Part shown: piece after piece, positions 24,288 to 35,748 of the stretch
How the letters are laid out: each line of letters starts with the position of its first letter
Numbering within the stretch: the stretch's first letter is position 1
NCBI GenBank assembly: GCA_011799875.1
Contig: CM022302.1
Location: 322,445,114 to 322,509,113 of the forward strand
DNA length: 64,000 nucleotides
DNA from: Thinopyrum elongatum
Lineage: Eukaryota > Streptophyta > Magnoliopsida > Poales > Poaceae
Direction of reading: 5' to 3'
Made by a program: the position numbers and the translations under genes
Notes under the pieces: model-generated
Seen by the model: the letters and a program-made list of their open reading frames with translations, nothing else
Told to the model about the DNA's origin: nothing
Database searches by the model: none

Positions 24288-25215
24288 TTGAATCCTAAGA
24301 TGAAAGAAGTAGTAAGAATTGAAATACTAAAGCTTTTGGAAGCAGGTATAATCTATCCCATAACTAATAGTAGATGGGTAAGTCCTCTTCATTGTGTCCC
24401 TAAGAAGGGAGGTATTACTATTGTTCCTAATGATAAAAATGAACTTATCCCACAAAGAATTGTTGCTGGCTATAGAATGGTAATTGATTTTAGAAAATTA
24501 AATAAAGCTACTAGAAAAGATCATTACCCTCTACCTTTTATTGATCAAATGTTAGAAAGATTATCTAAGCACACACACTTTTGTTTTCTTGACGGATATT
24601 CTGGTTTCTCTCAAATACCTGTTTCACAACCTGATCAAGAGAAAACCCCTTTTACTTGCCCTTTCGGAACTTATGCTTATAGACATATGCCCTTTGGTTT
24701 ATGTAATGCACCTGCTACTTTTCAAAGATGTATGACTGCTATATTGTCTGATTTTTGTGAAAAGATTGTTGAGGTTTTCATGGATGATTTTTCCGTTTAC
24801 GAAACTTCTTTTGATGATTGCTTAAGCAACCTTGATCGAGTTTTGCAGAGATGCGAACAAACTAATCTTGTCTTGAATTGGGAGAAGTGCCACTTTATGG
24901 TTAATGAAGGCATTGTCTTGAGGCATACAATTTCTGAACGAGGTATTGAGGTGGATAAAGCTAAAGTTGATGCAATTGAGAAAATCCCATGTCCTAAAGA
25001 CATTAAAGGTATTCGTAGTTTCCTTGGTCATGCTAGTTTCTATAGGAGGTTTATTAAAGACTTCTCTAAAATTTCTAGGCCTCTCACTAATCTTTTACAA
25101 AAGGATGTTCCATTTGTTTTTGATGATGATTGTGCAGAAGCCTTTGAAACACTTAAGAAAGCCTTAACTTCTGCACCTATTGTTCAACCACGTGATTGGA
25201 ACTTGCCTTTTGAAA
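24288..25215 (+). pseudogene. Element 1 pol: reverse transcriptase
   Basis: RT domain with its main motifs in order: WVSPLHCVPKKGG, VIDFRKLN, YPLPFIDQML, FCFLDGYSGFSQI, FGTYAYRHMPFGLCNAPATFQ, and the active site VFMDDFSVY (FMDD for YMDD). The thumb and connection follow (IRSFLGHASFYRRFIKDFS). It would copy the element RNA to DNA. The domain itself is nearly intact between the nonsense codon at 24285 and a small deletion near 25216 that shifts the frame at the start of RNase H. Confidence 0.92.
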
Positions 25216-25659
25216 TTGTGTGATGCTAGTGCTTATGCTGTTGGTGTTGTTCTAGGACAAAGAGTTGATAAGAAATTAAATGTTATCCATTATGCTAGCA
25301 AAACTCTAGACAGTGCCCAAAGAAAGTATGCTACTAACGAGAAAGAATTTTTAGCAGTTGTGTTTGCTTGTGATAAATTCAGATCTTACATTGTTTATTC
25401 CAAAGTAATTGTTCACACTGATCATGCTGCTATAAAATATCTTATGGAAAAGAAAGATGCTAAACATAGACTCATTAGGTGGGTTCTCTTGTTACAAGAA
25501 TTTGACTTACATATTACTGATAGGAAAGGAGCTGAGAACCCCGTAGCTGATAACTTGTCTAGGTTAGAAAATATTCTTGATGACCCACTACCTATTGATG
25601 ATAGCTTTCCTGATGAACAACTAGCTGTAATAAATGCTTCTCATAACACTCCTTGGTGA
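25216..25659 (+). pseudogene. Element 1 pol: RNase H
   Basis: Out of frame with RT by a 1-2 bp change at about 25216. The acidic catalytic positions are visible: Asp in [10 protein letters not shown], Glu in NEKEFLAVV, Asp in VHTDHAAI, and Asp in [10 protein letters not shown]. It would degrade the RNA strand in RNA-DNA hybrids. The frame closes at 25657-25659, and integrase begins in another frame. Confidence 0.9.
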
Positions 25660-26894
25660 CTATGCTAATTATATTGTTGCTAAATTTATACCACCTAGTT
25701 TCACATACCAACAAAAGAAAAAAATTCTTCTGTGATTTAAGATATTACTTTTGGGATGACCCACATCTTTATAAAGGAGTAAATGGTATTATTAGATGTT
25801 GTGTACTCGAGCATGAACAGGAACAAATCCTATGGAAATGCCACTCCGAAGCCTATGGAGGACATCATGCAAGGAGATAGAACTGCTCATAAGGTATTAC
25901 AATCTGGTTTTTATTGGCCTACTCTTTTCAAGGATGCCCGTAAGTTTATCTTGTCTTGTGATGAATGTCAAAGAATTGGTAATATCAATAAGCGTCAGGA
26001 AATGCCTATGAATTATTCACTTGTTGTTGAACCATTTGATGTTTGGGGTTTTGATTATATGGGACTTTTTCCTTCCTCTAATGGGTATACACATATTTTG
26101 GTTGCTGTTGATTATGTTACTAAGTGGGTAGAAGCTATTCAACTAGTAGTGCTGATCATAACACCTCCATTAAAATGCTTAAAGAAGTTATTTTCCCAAG
26201 GTTTGGAGTCCCTAGATATTTAATGACTGAAGGTGGTTCACACTTTATTCATGGCGCTTTCCGTAAAATACTTGCTAAATATGATGTTAACCATAGAATT
26301 GCATCACCCTATCAACCTCAGTCTAGTGGTCAAGTTGAACTTAGCAATAGAGAAATAAAATTAATATTACAAAAAACTGTCAATATGTCCCGAAAGAATT
26401 GGTGTAAGAAACTTGACGATGCACTTTGGGCCTACAGAACAGCTTATAAAAATCCTATGGGTATGTCTCCATATAAAATGGTTTATGGAAAAGCTTGTCA
26501 TTTGCCTCTTGAGTTAGAACATAAAGCATATTGGGCAATTAAAGAGCTCAATTATGATTTCAAACTTGCCGGTGAAAAGAGGTTATTTGATATTAGCTCA
26601 CTAGATGAATGGAGAACCCAAGCTTATGAAAATGCCAAGTTATTTAAAGAAAAAGTTAAAAGATGGCATGACAAAAGAATCCAAAAGCGGGAATTCAAAG
26701 TGGGTGAATATGTTCTTTTGTACAACACTCATTTTAGATTTTTTGCAGGAAAACTTCTTTCCAAATGGGAAGGACCATATATTATCAAAGAAGTTTATCG
26801 TTCTGGAGCTATCAAGATCAATAATGCTGAAGGTACTAATCCGAAGGTGGTCAATGGACAAAGAATTAAACATTATCTCAGGTACGCCCATTAA
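25653..26894 (+). pseudogene. Element 1 pol: integrase (several frameshifts)
   Basis: The N-terminal HHCC zinc region is visible (CHSEAYGGHH, then CDECQRIG), broken by a one-base insertion near 25878. The catalytic core starts with Asp in DVWGFDYMG. A one-base loss near 26140 shifts the frame. The second catalytic position reads TEGGSHF, so Asp is replaced by Glu. The third, Glu in [12 protein letters not shown], is present. The C-terminal part ([22 protein letters not shown]) resembles the usual Gypsy GPY/F module. No chromodomain is seen, as expected for Athila. It would insert the DNA copy but is inactive here. Confidence 0.9.
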
Positions 26895-27309
26895 TGTTGA
26901 AACCAATATTATCCAAACCATGACACCGGAGGAACACATAAAAGAAACCTCCCAGAACACTCTAGAACCCTGAAAAAGAAGGGGTACGTGATACGGTAAG
27001 TAAACAGACTCCGAAAAATCCGCAAAAATATTTTCTGTCAGTTTTGGAATATTAGAAAAATAGGAAAATAAGAAACAACTGGGAAGGCAACCGAGGTGCC
27101 CACAAGACACCAGGGCGCGCCTGCCCTCCCTGGCGCGCCCTGGTGGGTGGTGGGCCCCTCGGGCACCTTCCCGACTCTGTTTTGCTTCCGTATGCTTGTT
27201 TCCCAAGATAAAAAATCTTTATATATACTCCCGGACGATTTGACCATCGTATCACGGAGAAATCCTCTGTTCTTGTTTTGTGCTGTTTTTTTGACAGATC
27301 TAGATCGCC
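26895..27309 (+). other. Element 1 spacer after integrase
   Basis: No credible ORF on the plus strand. Contains a GC-rich inverted motif near 27105-27155 (CAGGGCGCGCC...GGCGCGCCCTGG) that also occurs in the LTRs. A shadow ORF crosses it on the minus strand. Confidence 0.5.
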
Positions 27310-27837
27310 ATGGCCGCACCAAACTCCTCCAAGGACAACTTCTTCTAGAGGGTAATCAATCCCTACTTGTCAGAGGTGATGAAGCACCCTCAAGCCATTG
27401 AGATGCGTGAGGGGGTGCTCTACATCCGGGATGTTCAAGGGCCCAAGAAGATGGGAACCGTGGAGGCCAGGCTCGAGGCGGTGGAGCAGGAGATCTTCAA
27501 GTGCCAAGGGATGGTGGAGCGTGGACTCAGTGCCAATCACCTCATGATTACGGAATTCACCCATGATTACAAGGTGGATGGCCGGTCTATGAAGGACATC
27601 ATTTTCACCTTCAATGAGCAAATCAATTTTCTGCAAAGCCAAATCTATGATCTTCAAAATCAAGTCTTTGAGTATGAGGCAAGATTTAAAGGTATGAGTT
27701 TAGCTGCCAGTTGCAGGACCCAGGAGACTTGTGCTTCCTCTTATGATGGTGAGCTGCTGCCATGGAAGTCGGAGGATAAGCTTGCTACCACCTCATCACC
27801 ACCATCATCATCATCTTCCCCACCAAAGGAGACTTGA
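27310..27837 (+). pseudogene. Element 1 ORF after pol (coiled-coil, unknown)
   Basis: An ATG at 27310 starts a frame interrupted by TAG at 27346-27348 and then open to 27837. The product is mainly predicted amphipathic helix (VEARLEAVEQEIFKCQG, then INFLQSQIYDLQNQVFEYEA), ending in a Ser/Pro-rich tail. It occupies the place where Athila elements may have an env-like ORF, but I see no signal peptide or transmembrane segment, so an envelope role is not supported. It could be a structural accessory protein. The family is not recognised. Confidence 0.6.
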
Positions 27838-29397
27838 GTACACGGGTATGTGCACTCTCCTTGGCTTTTGCCAAGCTTGGGGGAGATGCCCCGGTATCGT
27901 ATCACCATCACTTTTATTACCTTTACCTATCTTGGTTCGATCCTTAGCTATTTCATGATCTAGTTGAATAAAAGTTTAGTATGATCTATTTTCGAGTGCT
28001 AGTTTCATGATCTACCTATCTATGTAATCGAGTGAGAGCTATATAATAAAGTTTAGTATGAAGTTTTGCTTACTTTTATGTTTCAATCAAAATAAAGGAA
28101 AATAATGAAAAAGATCATATGCTAATCTTATGGCAAGTAATGACATCACATAAGGAAAAGTATAAGTGGTAAAATTTGTTGAAAGTTGACAAACATAGCA
28201 TTGGTCAATAATGCAATTCATGAAAGAATTAATAAGGGAAGAGAAGATTCACATGCAAATACACTATCTTGGACATCTTTTATGATTGTGAGCCCCCATT
28301 AAATATTATATGCCAAAACGGTTGACGTTGGACAAGGAAGACAACGTAATGATTTATGTTTGTTCATATTCACATAGAAGTTATATTGTCATAGATCCTT
28401 CAACATGTGGCGCTTTCTCCATATCTTTGCTAGCCAAAATTCCGCACTAAGTAGAGATACTACTTGTGCATCCAAAAACCTTAAACCCAAACTCATGTTT
28501 TGAGAGTCCACTATACCTACCTATGGATTGAGTAAGATCCTTCAAGTAAGTTGTCATCGGTGCAATAAGGCAATAAAAATTGATTCTAAATGTGTTTGAT
28601 CATTTAGTGCAAGAGAAATTAAGCGTTGTACGAACTTTTGATGGCAAAGTAATAAAAGCGACAAACTGCATAATAAAGGTTGCTATCATAAGGGGTAATA
28701 TAACATGACGTTCTTTTGCATTAAGAGATTGTGCATACAAAAACAAAAAGTGCATGACAACCTCTGCTTCCCTCTACAAAGGGCCTATCTTTTACTTTTA
28801 TGAATTTACTTTTTATGCAAGAGTCAAAGTATTCTTGTCTATTCTTTTTATGTTTCTCTTTGGCAATCATCATGTGGTGGGGAAAGATCTAGGCACATAT
28901 ACCCAGTTGGATATGAGTGAGCATGAGTTATTATTGTTGACATCACCCTTGAGGTGAATAAGTTGGGAGGTGAAACTATAAGCCCCTATCTTTCTATGTG
29001 TCAGGTTGAAACTTTTTGCTCATATGTATGCTGTGAGTGTTAGCAATCATAGAAGATTAAATGATGGTTGAGTATGTGGACGTGCCAAAAGGCTTCGATA
29101 CGTGACCCTTCCTGAAAATATGATGAATTGTAGTTGCAAAGTTGACTGAGAAGATAGTTTGTTGGTCTTCAATAAAGTTTATGCTTTTTACTTCGATGTT
29201 GTGATGAATTGTTACCTGTTCATGAGAAGTTATATGATAGAGCTTTATAATTAAGTATTGTTGCTGTTATAATAATAAGCATGATGCTACTATGTCCGTA
29301 TTTTGTTTTTATCGACACCTCTCTCTCTAAACATGTGGACATGATTTTCGATATCGGCTTTCGCTTGAGGACAAGCGAGGTATAAGCTTGGGGGAGT
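27838..29397 (+). other. Element 1 3' non-coding region
   Basis: AT-rich sequence without a supported ORF, between the last ORF and the 3' LTR. It shares short blocks (for example the CTATACCTACCTAT region near 28510) with the 3' non-coding part of element 5. It ends in the polypurine tract. Confidence 0.7.
29384..29397 (+). other. Element 1 polypurine tract
   Basis: AAGCTTGGGGGAGT lies directly before the 3' LTR. It is the plus-strand DNA primer in reverse transcription. Confidence 0.8.
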
Positions 29398-30417
29398 TGA
29401 TACGTCCATTTTGCACCATGTTTTCCTACTGTTATTTATATTGTTTTTATGCATAATAATGCTTTATGGAGTAATTCTAATGCATTTTCTCTCATAATAT
29501 GCAAGGTTTACACAAAGAGGGAGAATACCGGCAGCTGGAATTCTGGACCTGAAAAAGCTACGTCAGAGATACCTATTCTGCACATCTCCAAATGAGCTGA
29601 AATTTTACGGAGAATTATTTTGGAATATTTAATAAATACTAGAGAAAAGAACCACCGGAGGGGGCCACCTGGTGCCCACAAGACACCAGGGCGCGCCATG
29701 CCCCCCAGGCACGCCCTGGTAGGTGGTGGGCAGCCCAGCCCACCTCCAGTGCCCATCTTCTGGTATATTAGGTCTTTTGACCTAGAAAAAATAAGGAGAG
29801 GACTTTCGGGATGGAGCATCACCGTCATGAGGCAGAACTTGGGCAGGAGCACTTTTGCCCTCCGGCGGAGCAATTCCAACGGGGGAACTTCCCTCCCGGA
29901 GGGGGAAATCGAAGCCATCGTCATCACCAACAACCCTCTCATCTTTGGGAGGCCAATCTCCATCAACATCTTTAACAACACTAGCTCATCTCAAACCCTA
30001 GTTCATCTTTTGTGTTCAATCTTTATACCGTAACCTCAGATTGGTACCTGTGGGTGACTAGTAGTGTTGATTACATATTGTAGTTGACTACTATATGGTT
30101 TATTTGGTGGAAGATTATATGTTGAGATCCATTATGCCATTTAAGACCCCTCTGATCTTGAGCATGAATATCATTTGTGAGTAGTTACCTTTGTTCTTGA
30201 GGGCACGGGAGAAGTCATGTTGAAAGTAATCATGTGAATTTGATATGTGTTCGATATTTTGATAATATGTATGTTGAGATTCCCTTAGTGGTGTTATGTG
30301 AACGTCGACTACATGACACTTCACCATCTTTGGGCCTAAGGGAATGCATTGTGGCGTAGTTATTAGATGATGGGTTGCTAGAGTGACAGAAGCTTAAACC
30401 CAAGTTTATGCGCTACT
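29398..30417 (+). repeat. Element 1 3' LTR, first part
   Basis: Collinear with 2446-3445. Interrupted after 30417 by element 4; the rest is at 44603-45106. It has a few bases (GCTACT) at the break that the 5' LTR lacks. Confidence 0.9.
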
Positions 30418-31989
30418 TGCTACTTCTTGAGCTTGCGTTGGTTTTTCTCTTGAAGAGGAAAGGGTGATGCAGCAAAGTAGAGATAAGTATTTCCCTCAGT
30501 TAAGAACCAAGGTATCAATCCAGTAGGAGATACACACAAGTCTCCAATCTATACACCTGCACAAACAATCAAATACTTGCACCAACGCGATAAAGGGGTT
30601 GTCAATGCCTTCACGGTCACTTGAAAAGGTGAGATCTGATAGAGATAGATATAAAAGCTTACTAAAACATAAAACAAAGTAAAAACAAATAAATTGAAGC
30701 AAGGTATTTTTGGGTTTTTTGTTTTATAGATCTGAAAATATATGATGGAAAATAGACCCGGGGGCCATAGGTTTCACTAGAGGCTTCTCTCTTGAAGGCA
30801 AATAATACGGTGGGTGAACAAATTACTGTCGAGCAATTGATAGAAAAGCGCAAAGTTATGACGATATCCAAGGCAATGATTATGAATATAGGCATCATGT
30901 CCGTGTCAAGTAGACTGACTCCTGCCTGCATCTACTACTATTACTCCACACATCGACCGCTATCCAGCATGCATCTAGAGTATTAAGTTCATAAGAATGG
31001 AGTAATGCCTTAAGTAAGATGACATGATGTAGAGGGATAAACTCAAGCAATATGATGAAAACCCCATCTTTTTACCCTTGATGGCAACAATACAATACGT
31101 GCCTCGCTACCCCTACTTTGTCACTGGGTGAGGGCACCGCAAGATTGAACCCAAAACTAAGCACCTCTCCCATTGCAAGAAGAACCAAACTAGTTGGCCA
31201 AACCTAACCGATAATTCGAAGAGAAATACAAATATATCAAATCATGGATACAAGAATTCAGAGAAGATTCAAATAATATTCATAGATAAACTGATCATAA
31301 ATCCACAATTCATCGGATCTCGACAAACACACCACAAAAGAATATTACATCGGATAGATCTCCAAGAACATCGAGGAGAACATGGTATTGAGGATCAAAG
31401 AGAGAGAAGAAGCCATCTAGCTACTAGCTATGGACCCGTAGGTGTGAGGTAAACTACTCACGCTTCATCGGAAGGGCAATAGAGTTGATGTAGAAGCCCT
31501 CCATGATCGAATCCCCCTCCGGCAGGATGCCGGAAAAGGCCCCAAGATGGGATCTCATGGGAACAGAAGGTTACGACAGCGGAAAAGTACTTTAGTGGAC
31601 TCTTCTGGTCATTTGGGAATATTTCTGAATTTATAGGCCAAAGATTAGGGTTGGAGGACTCCCGTGGGGCCCACAAGCCAGGGGGCGCCCCCCTAGGGCG
31701 CGTTCTGAGGGCTTGTGGAGCCCTCGGGACTCTTCTGCCTTCCTCTCCAAGTCCTACGTGTGTCTTCTGGTCCAACAAAAATCATCGCAAAAGTTTTATT
31801 CCGTTTGATATTCCTTTTCTGTAAAACTCCAAAACAAGGAAAAAAACAGAAACTGGCACTGGGCACTAGGTTAATAAGTTAGTCCCAAAAATAATATAAA
31901 ATAGCATATTAATGCATATAAAACATCCAAAACAGATAATATAATAACATGGAACAATAAAAAAATATAGATACATTGGAGACGTATCA
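30418..31989 (-). repeat. Element 4 3' LTR (left)
   Basis: Pairs with 43025-44602 with high identity by eye. The polypurine tract (AGCTTGGGGATGC on the minus strand) adjoins at 31990. Confidence 0.92.
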
Positions 31990-33073
31990 AGCATCCCCAA
32001 GCTTAATTCCTGCTCGTCCTTGAGTAGGTAAATGATAAAAACAGAATTTTTGATGTGGAATTCTACCTAACTTATTTATCCATGTAATTTTCTTTATTGT
32101 GGCATGAATATTCAGATCCATAAGATTCAAAACAAAAGTTTAATATTGACATAAAAACAATAATACTTCAAGCATACTAATAAAGCAATCGTGTCTTCTG
32201 AAAATAACATGGCCAAAGAAAGTTATGCCTACAAAATCATATAGTCTGGCTATGCTCCATCTTCATCACACAAAGTATTAAATCATGCACAACCCCAATG
32301 ACAAGCCAAGCAATTGTTTCATACTTTTGATGTTCTCAAACTTTTTCAACTTTCACGCAATACATGAGCGTGAGCCATGGATATAACACTATAGGTGGAA
32401 TAGAATATGGTGGTTGTGGAGAAGACAAAAAGAAGGAGATAGTCTCACATCAACTAGGCGTATTAATGGGCTATGGAGATGCCCATCAATAGATATCAAT
32501 GTGAGTGAGTAGGGATTGCCATGCAACGGATGCACTAGAGCTATAAGTTTATGAAAGCTCAAAAAGAAACTAAGTGGATGTGCATCCAACTCGCTTGCTC
32601 ACGAAGACCTAGGGCAATTTGAGGAAGCCCATCATTGGAATATACAAGCCAAGTTCTATAATGAAAAATTCCCACTAGTATATGAAAGTGACAACATAGG
32701 AGACTCTCTATCATGAAGATCATGGTGCTACTTTGAAGCACAAGTGTGGTAAAAGGATAGTAGCATTGCCCCTTCTCTCTTTTCTCTCATTTTTTTCTCT
32801 TTTTTTGTGTGAGCTTCTTTTGGCCTCTTTTAATTTTTTTCAAAGTCCGAAGACTCATCCCAACTTGTGAGGGAATTATAGCTTCCATCATCCTTTCCTC
32901 ACATGGGACAATGCTCTAATAATGATGATCATCACACTTTTATTTATTTACAACTCAAGAATTCCAACTCAATACTAGAACAAAGATATGACTCTATATG
33001 AATGCCTTCGGCGGTGTACCGGGATGTGCAATGATCAAGAGAGACATGTATAAAAAATATGAACGGTGGCCTT
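31990..33073 (-). other. Element 4 3' non-coding module, distal part
   Basis: No supported ORF. It has the pyrimidine-rich run (about 32765-32850) and blocks collinear with element 2 (6468-7500) and element 6 (50200-51300, opposite strand). The region continues at 40194 beyond element 5. Confidence 0.8.
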
Positions 33074-34648
33074 TGATATGTCTCTAACGTATCTATAGTT
33101 TTTGATTGTTCCATGTTGTTATATTATCATTCTTGGATGTTTTACAATCATTTTATAGCAACTTTATATAATTTTTTGGGACTAACCTATTGACATAGTG
33201 CCCAGTGCCGGTTGCTGTTTTTTGCTTGTTTTTTACTTCGCAGGAAATCAATACCAAACGGAGTCCAAACGCAGCGAAACTTTTTGGTGATTTTTTCTGG
33301 ACCAGAAGACACAAGTTGGGCCAAGAAAGTACCTGAGGGGGGCTCCGAGGGGAGCACAACCCACCAGGGCGCACCTCCCAGGTGGGTTGGGCCCACCTCG
33401 GCCGCCTCCCGCACCGCCTCTTTGCTCTATAAATACCCCAATATTCCAGAAACCCTAGGGGAGTCGATGAAAATCAACTCCAGCCGCCGCAAGTTCCAGA
33501 AACCACAGATCCAATCTAGACACCATCACGGAGGGGTTCATCATCCTCATTGGTGCCTCTCTGATGATGCGTGAGTAGTTCATTATAGACCTACGGGTCC
33601 GTAGGTAGTAGCTAGATGGCTTCCTCTCTCTCTTTTGATTCTCAATACAATGGTCTCTTGGAGATCTATTTGATGTAACTCTTTTTGCGGTGTGTTTGTT
33701 GGGATCCGATGAACATTGAGTTTATGATCAGATCTATGTTTTTATCCATGAAAGTTATTTAAGTCTTTTGATCTCTTATATGCATGATTACTTATAGCCT
33801 CGTATTTCTTCTTCGAATCTTTGGTTTAGTTAGGCCAACTAGATCGATTTTTCTTGCCATGGGAAGAGGTGCTTTGTGATGAGTTCGATCTTACGGTGCT
33901 TGATCCCAGTGACAGAAGGGAAACCGACACGTATGTATAATTGCTATTAAGGATAACAAGATGGGGTCTATTTCTACATAAATAGATCTTGTCTACATCA
34001 TGTCATCGTTCTTATTGCATTACTCTGTTTCTCCATGAACTTAATACACTAGATGCATGCTGGATAGCGGTCGATGAGTGGAGTAATAGTAGTAGATGTA
34101 GGTAAGAGTCGGTCTACTAATCTTGGATGTGATGCCTATATAATGATCATTGCCTGGATATCGTCATAATTATTTGAAGTTCTATCAATTGCCCAACAGT
34201 AATCTGTTTACCCACCGTATGCTATTTTTCTCAAGAGAAGCCACTAGTGAAATCTACGGCCCCCGGGTCTATTTTCTCATCATATATTTTCAGATCTATT
34301 TTGCTATTTGCATTTTTATTTATTTGCTACTTTTATTTTCAGATCTATATTATCAAAAACCCAAAAATACCTCGCTGAATTTTATTTGCATCTATCAATC
34401 TATTACAACTTTCTCACGTCTGTTTGCCAATTTCTGGTGCCGTTACCCGAAAGGGATTGACAACCCCTTTAACACGTCAGGTTGCAACTATTTGTTCTTT
34501 GTGTGCAGGTGCTGTTTACGTAGTGTTGCTTGGTTCTCCTACTGGTTCGATAACCTTGGTCTCATCACTGAGGGAAATACCTACCGTTGCTGTGCTGCAT
34601 CATCCCTTCCTCTTTGGGGAAATACCGACGTAGTTCAAGCAAACATCA
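33074..34648 (+). repeat. Element 5 5' LTR
   Basis: Pairs with 38605-40188. The two copies are very similar by eye, with scattered substitutions. Confidence 0.92.
33426..33440 (+). promoter_or_regulatory. TATA box in the element 5 LTR
   Basis: CTCTATAAATACCCC follows a GC-rich stretch, as expected for the U3 promoter. The same box is at about 38957-38971 in the 3' LTR. RNA would start roughly 30 bp downstream. Confidence 0.7.
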
Positions 34649-34659
34649 AAAGGAATTTC

Positions 34660-34677
34660 TGGCACCGTTACCGGGGA
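34660..34677 (+). other. Element 5 primer-binding site
   Basis: TGGCACCGTTACCGGGGA, 11 bp after the LTR. It is the tRNA-Asp type with two differences from element 1. Confidence 0.8.
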
Positions 34678-34871
34678 GACATCATCAACATCTACCAGGT
34701 TCCTAATCACAAATCTCATCTCCTTGCAATTTACATTATTTGCCATTTGCCTCTCGTTTTCCTCTCCCCCACTTCACAAAAATTTGCTGTTTTATTCGCC
34801 CTCTTTTTCGTTCGCCGTCTTCTCGTCAGATCTGTTTTGTGTGCAATCTTGTTGATCACTTTTTTGTCTTT

Positions 34872-35687
34872 ATGGATAGTTCTTCCTCTATCACGTGCAC
34901 CCCCGAGAACGAGGTTCTTAACCTTAAACAAAGGGGAGGGGAGAATTTAAAAGATGCTTCGTATAGGATTTGCAATGCTCATAATAGATCTATCCGAAAG
35001 CAATCTACCGTTGTTCTTCTTTGCTGTTTTTATGTGGGCATCACCACTTGGTATAGATTCGTCCTTGATATGATTACATGTGGAAATTTCTTGATGTGTC
35101 CCTCTCTTGATGCTTTTAATGCTATGGGAAATTTAGTGGGTTCACCGCCTCTTATAATTAATGAAACAACTTTGACTCTTGAGCACGTTATGGAAAGACT
35201 GGATGCTATCGAAAAGAAAATGCTTACCGAAGAACACTTTGAAATCTTGGATAAAAAGATGCATAATTTTGCTACTAAATTTGGGTCAAAAACGGGAGAA
35301 GTTTTTAAGTTGTTAAAAGAAAAGGGAACCGTAATTCACGAAAGAATTGAAGAAAGCCCTTCTCGGATCGATAAGTTGGAAGAATTTTTTAGCAATTTAA
35401 GCACGGCCTTTGCTTCTGCTAAAACTATTGAAAAAACCCCCGTAAAAATAGGCAATATTACTCAAGCCACTAAAAACAAGGGTGCAACTTCTAATAGTAA
35501 CAAAGAAGATCTTAAGATGATTAGTATTCACCCGGATTTTGTTGAAGTTATAAGAGACCCTACGTACAAGAATGAATTCTTCAAACCTGTTCCTAGGAGT
35601 ATTGTTATTGAAAATTTGTATGCTAAATCTTTGAAGAATTCTAAGTGTTTGATTGAGGAATTAGAAATTAAAAATGACAATACTTAG
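34872..35687 (+). CDS. Element 5 gag-position ORF (271 aa, unknown)
   Basis: The first in-frame ATG is at 34872; the frame is open further upstream but has no ATG there, and the start lies about 200 bp after the primer-binding site. The product has a Cys-containing N-terminal part (CCFYVGITTWYRF). A long predicted helical region follows (MERLDAIEKKM, HNFATKFGSKTGEVFKLL, IDKLEEFF), and the C-terminus is basic with a VIRDPTYKNEFF motif. It is unlike the ORFs of elements 2, 4 and 6. No zinc knuckle, protease or capsid motif is recognised. The frame is unbroken, which fits a relatively young insertion. A Gag-like structural role is inferred from position only. Confidence 0.65.
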   Translation: MDSSSSITCTPENEVLNLKQRGGENLKDASYRICNAHNRSIRKQSTVVLLCCFYVGITTWYRFVLDMITCGNFLMCPSLDAFNAMGNLVGSPPLIINETTLTLEHVMERLDAIEKKMLTEEHFEILDKKMHNFATKFGSKTGEVFKLLKEKGTVIHERIEESPSRIDKLEEFFSNLSTAFASAKTIEKTPVKIGNITQATKNKGATSNSNKEDLKMISIHPDFVEVIRDPTYKNEFFKPVPRSIVIENLYAKSLKNSKCLIEELEIKNDNT

Positions 35688-35732
35688 ATCTTTGCATTAT
35701 GCCTAGCTAAGGGCGTAAAACGATAGCGCTTG

Positions 35733-35748
35733 TTGGGAGGCAACCCAA
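35733..35748 (+). other. Hairpin downstream of the ORF stop, element 5 copy
   Basis: TTGGG, loop AGGCAA, CCCAA: a perfect 5-bp stem starting 45 nt after the stop. Same place and core (GGGAG-R-CAACC) as in elements 2, 4 and 6. Confidence 0.65.

Noticed and set aside
27310..27837. Calling this ORF an envelope gene
   Set aside because: No signal peptide, membrane segment or Cys pattern; only the position fits.
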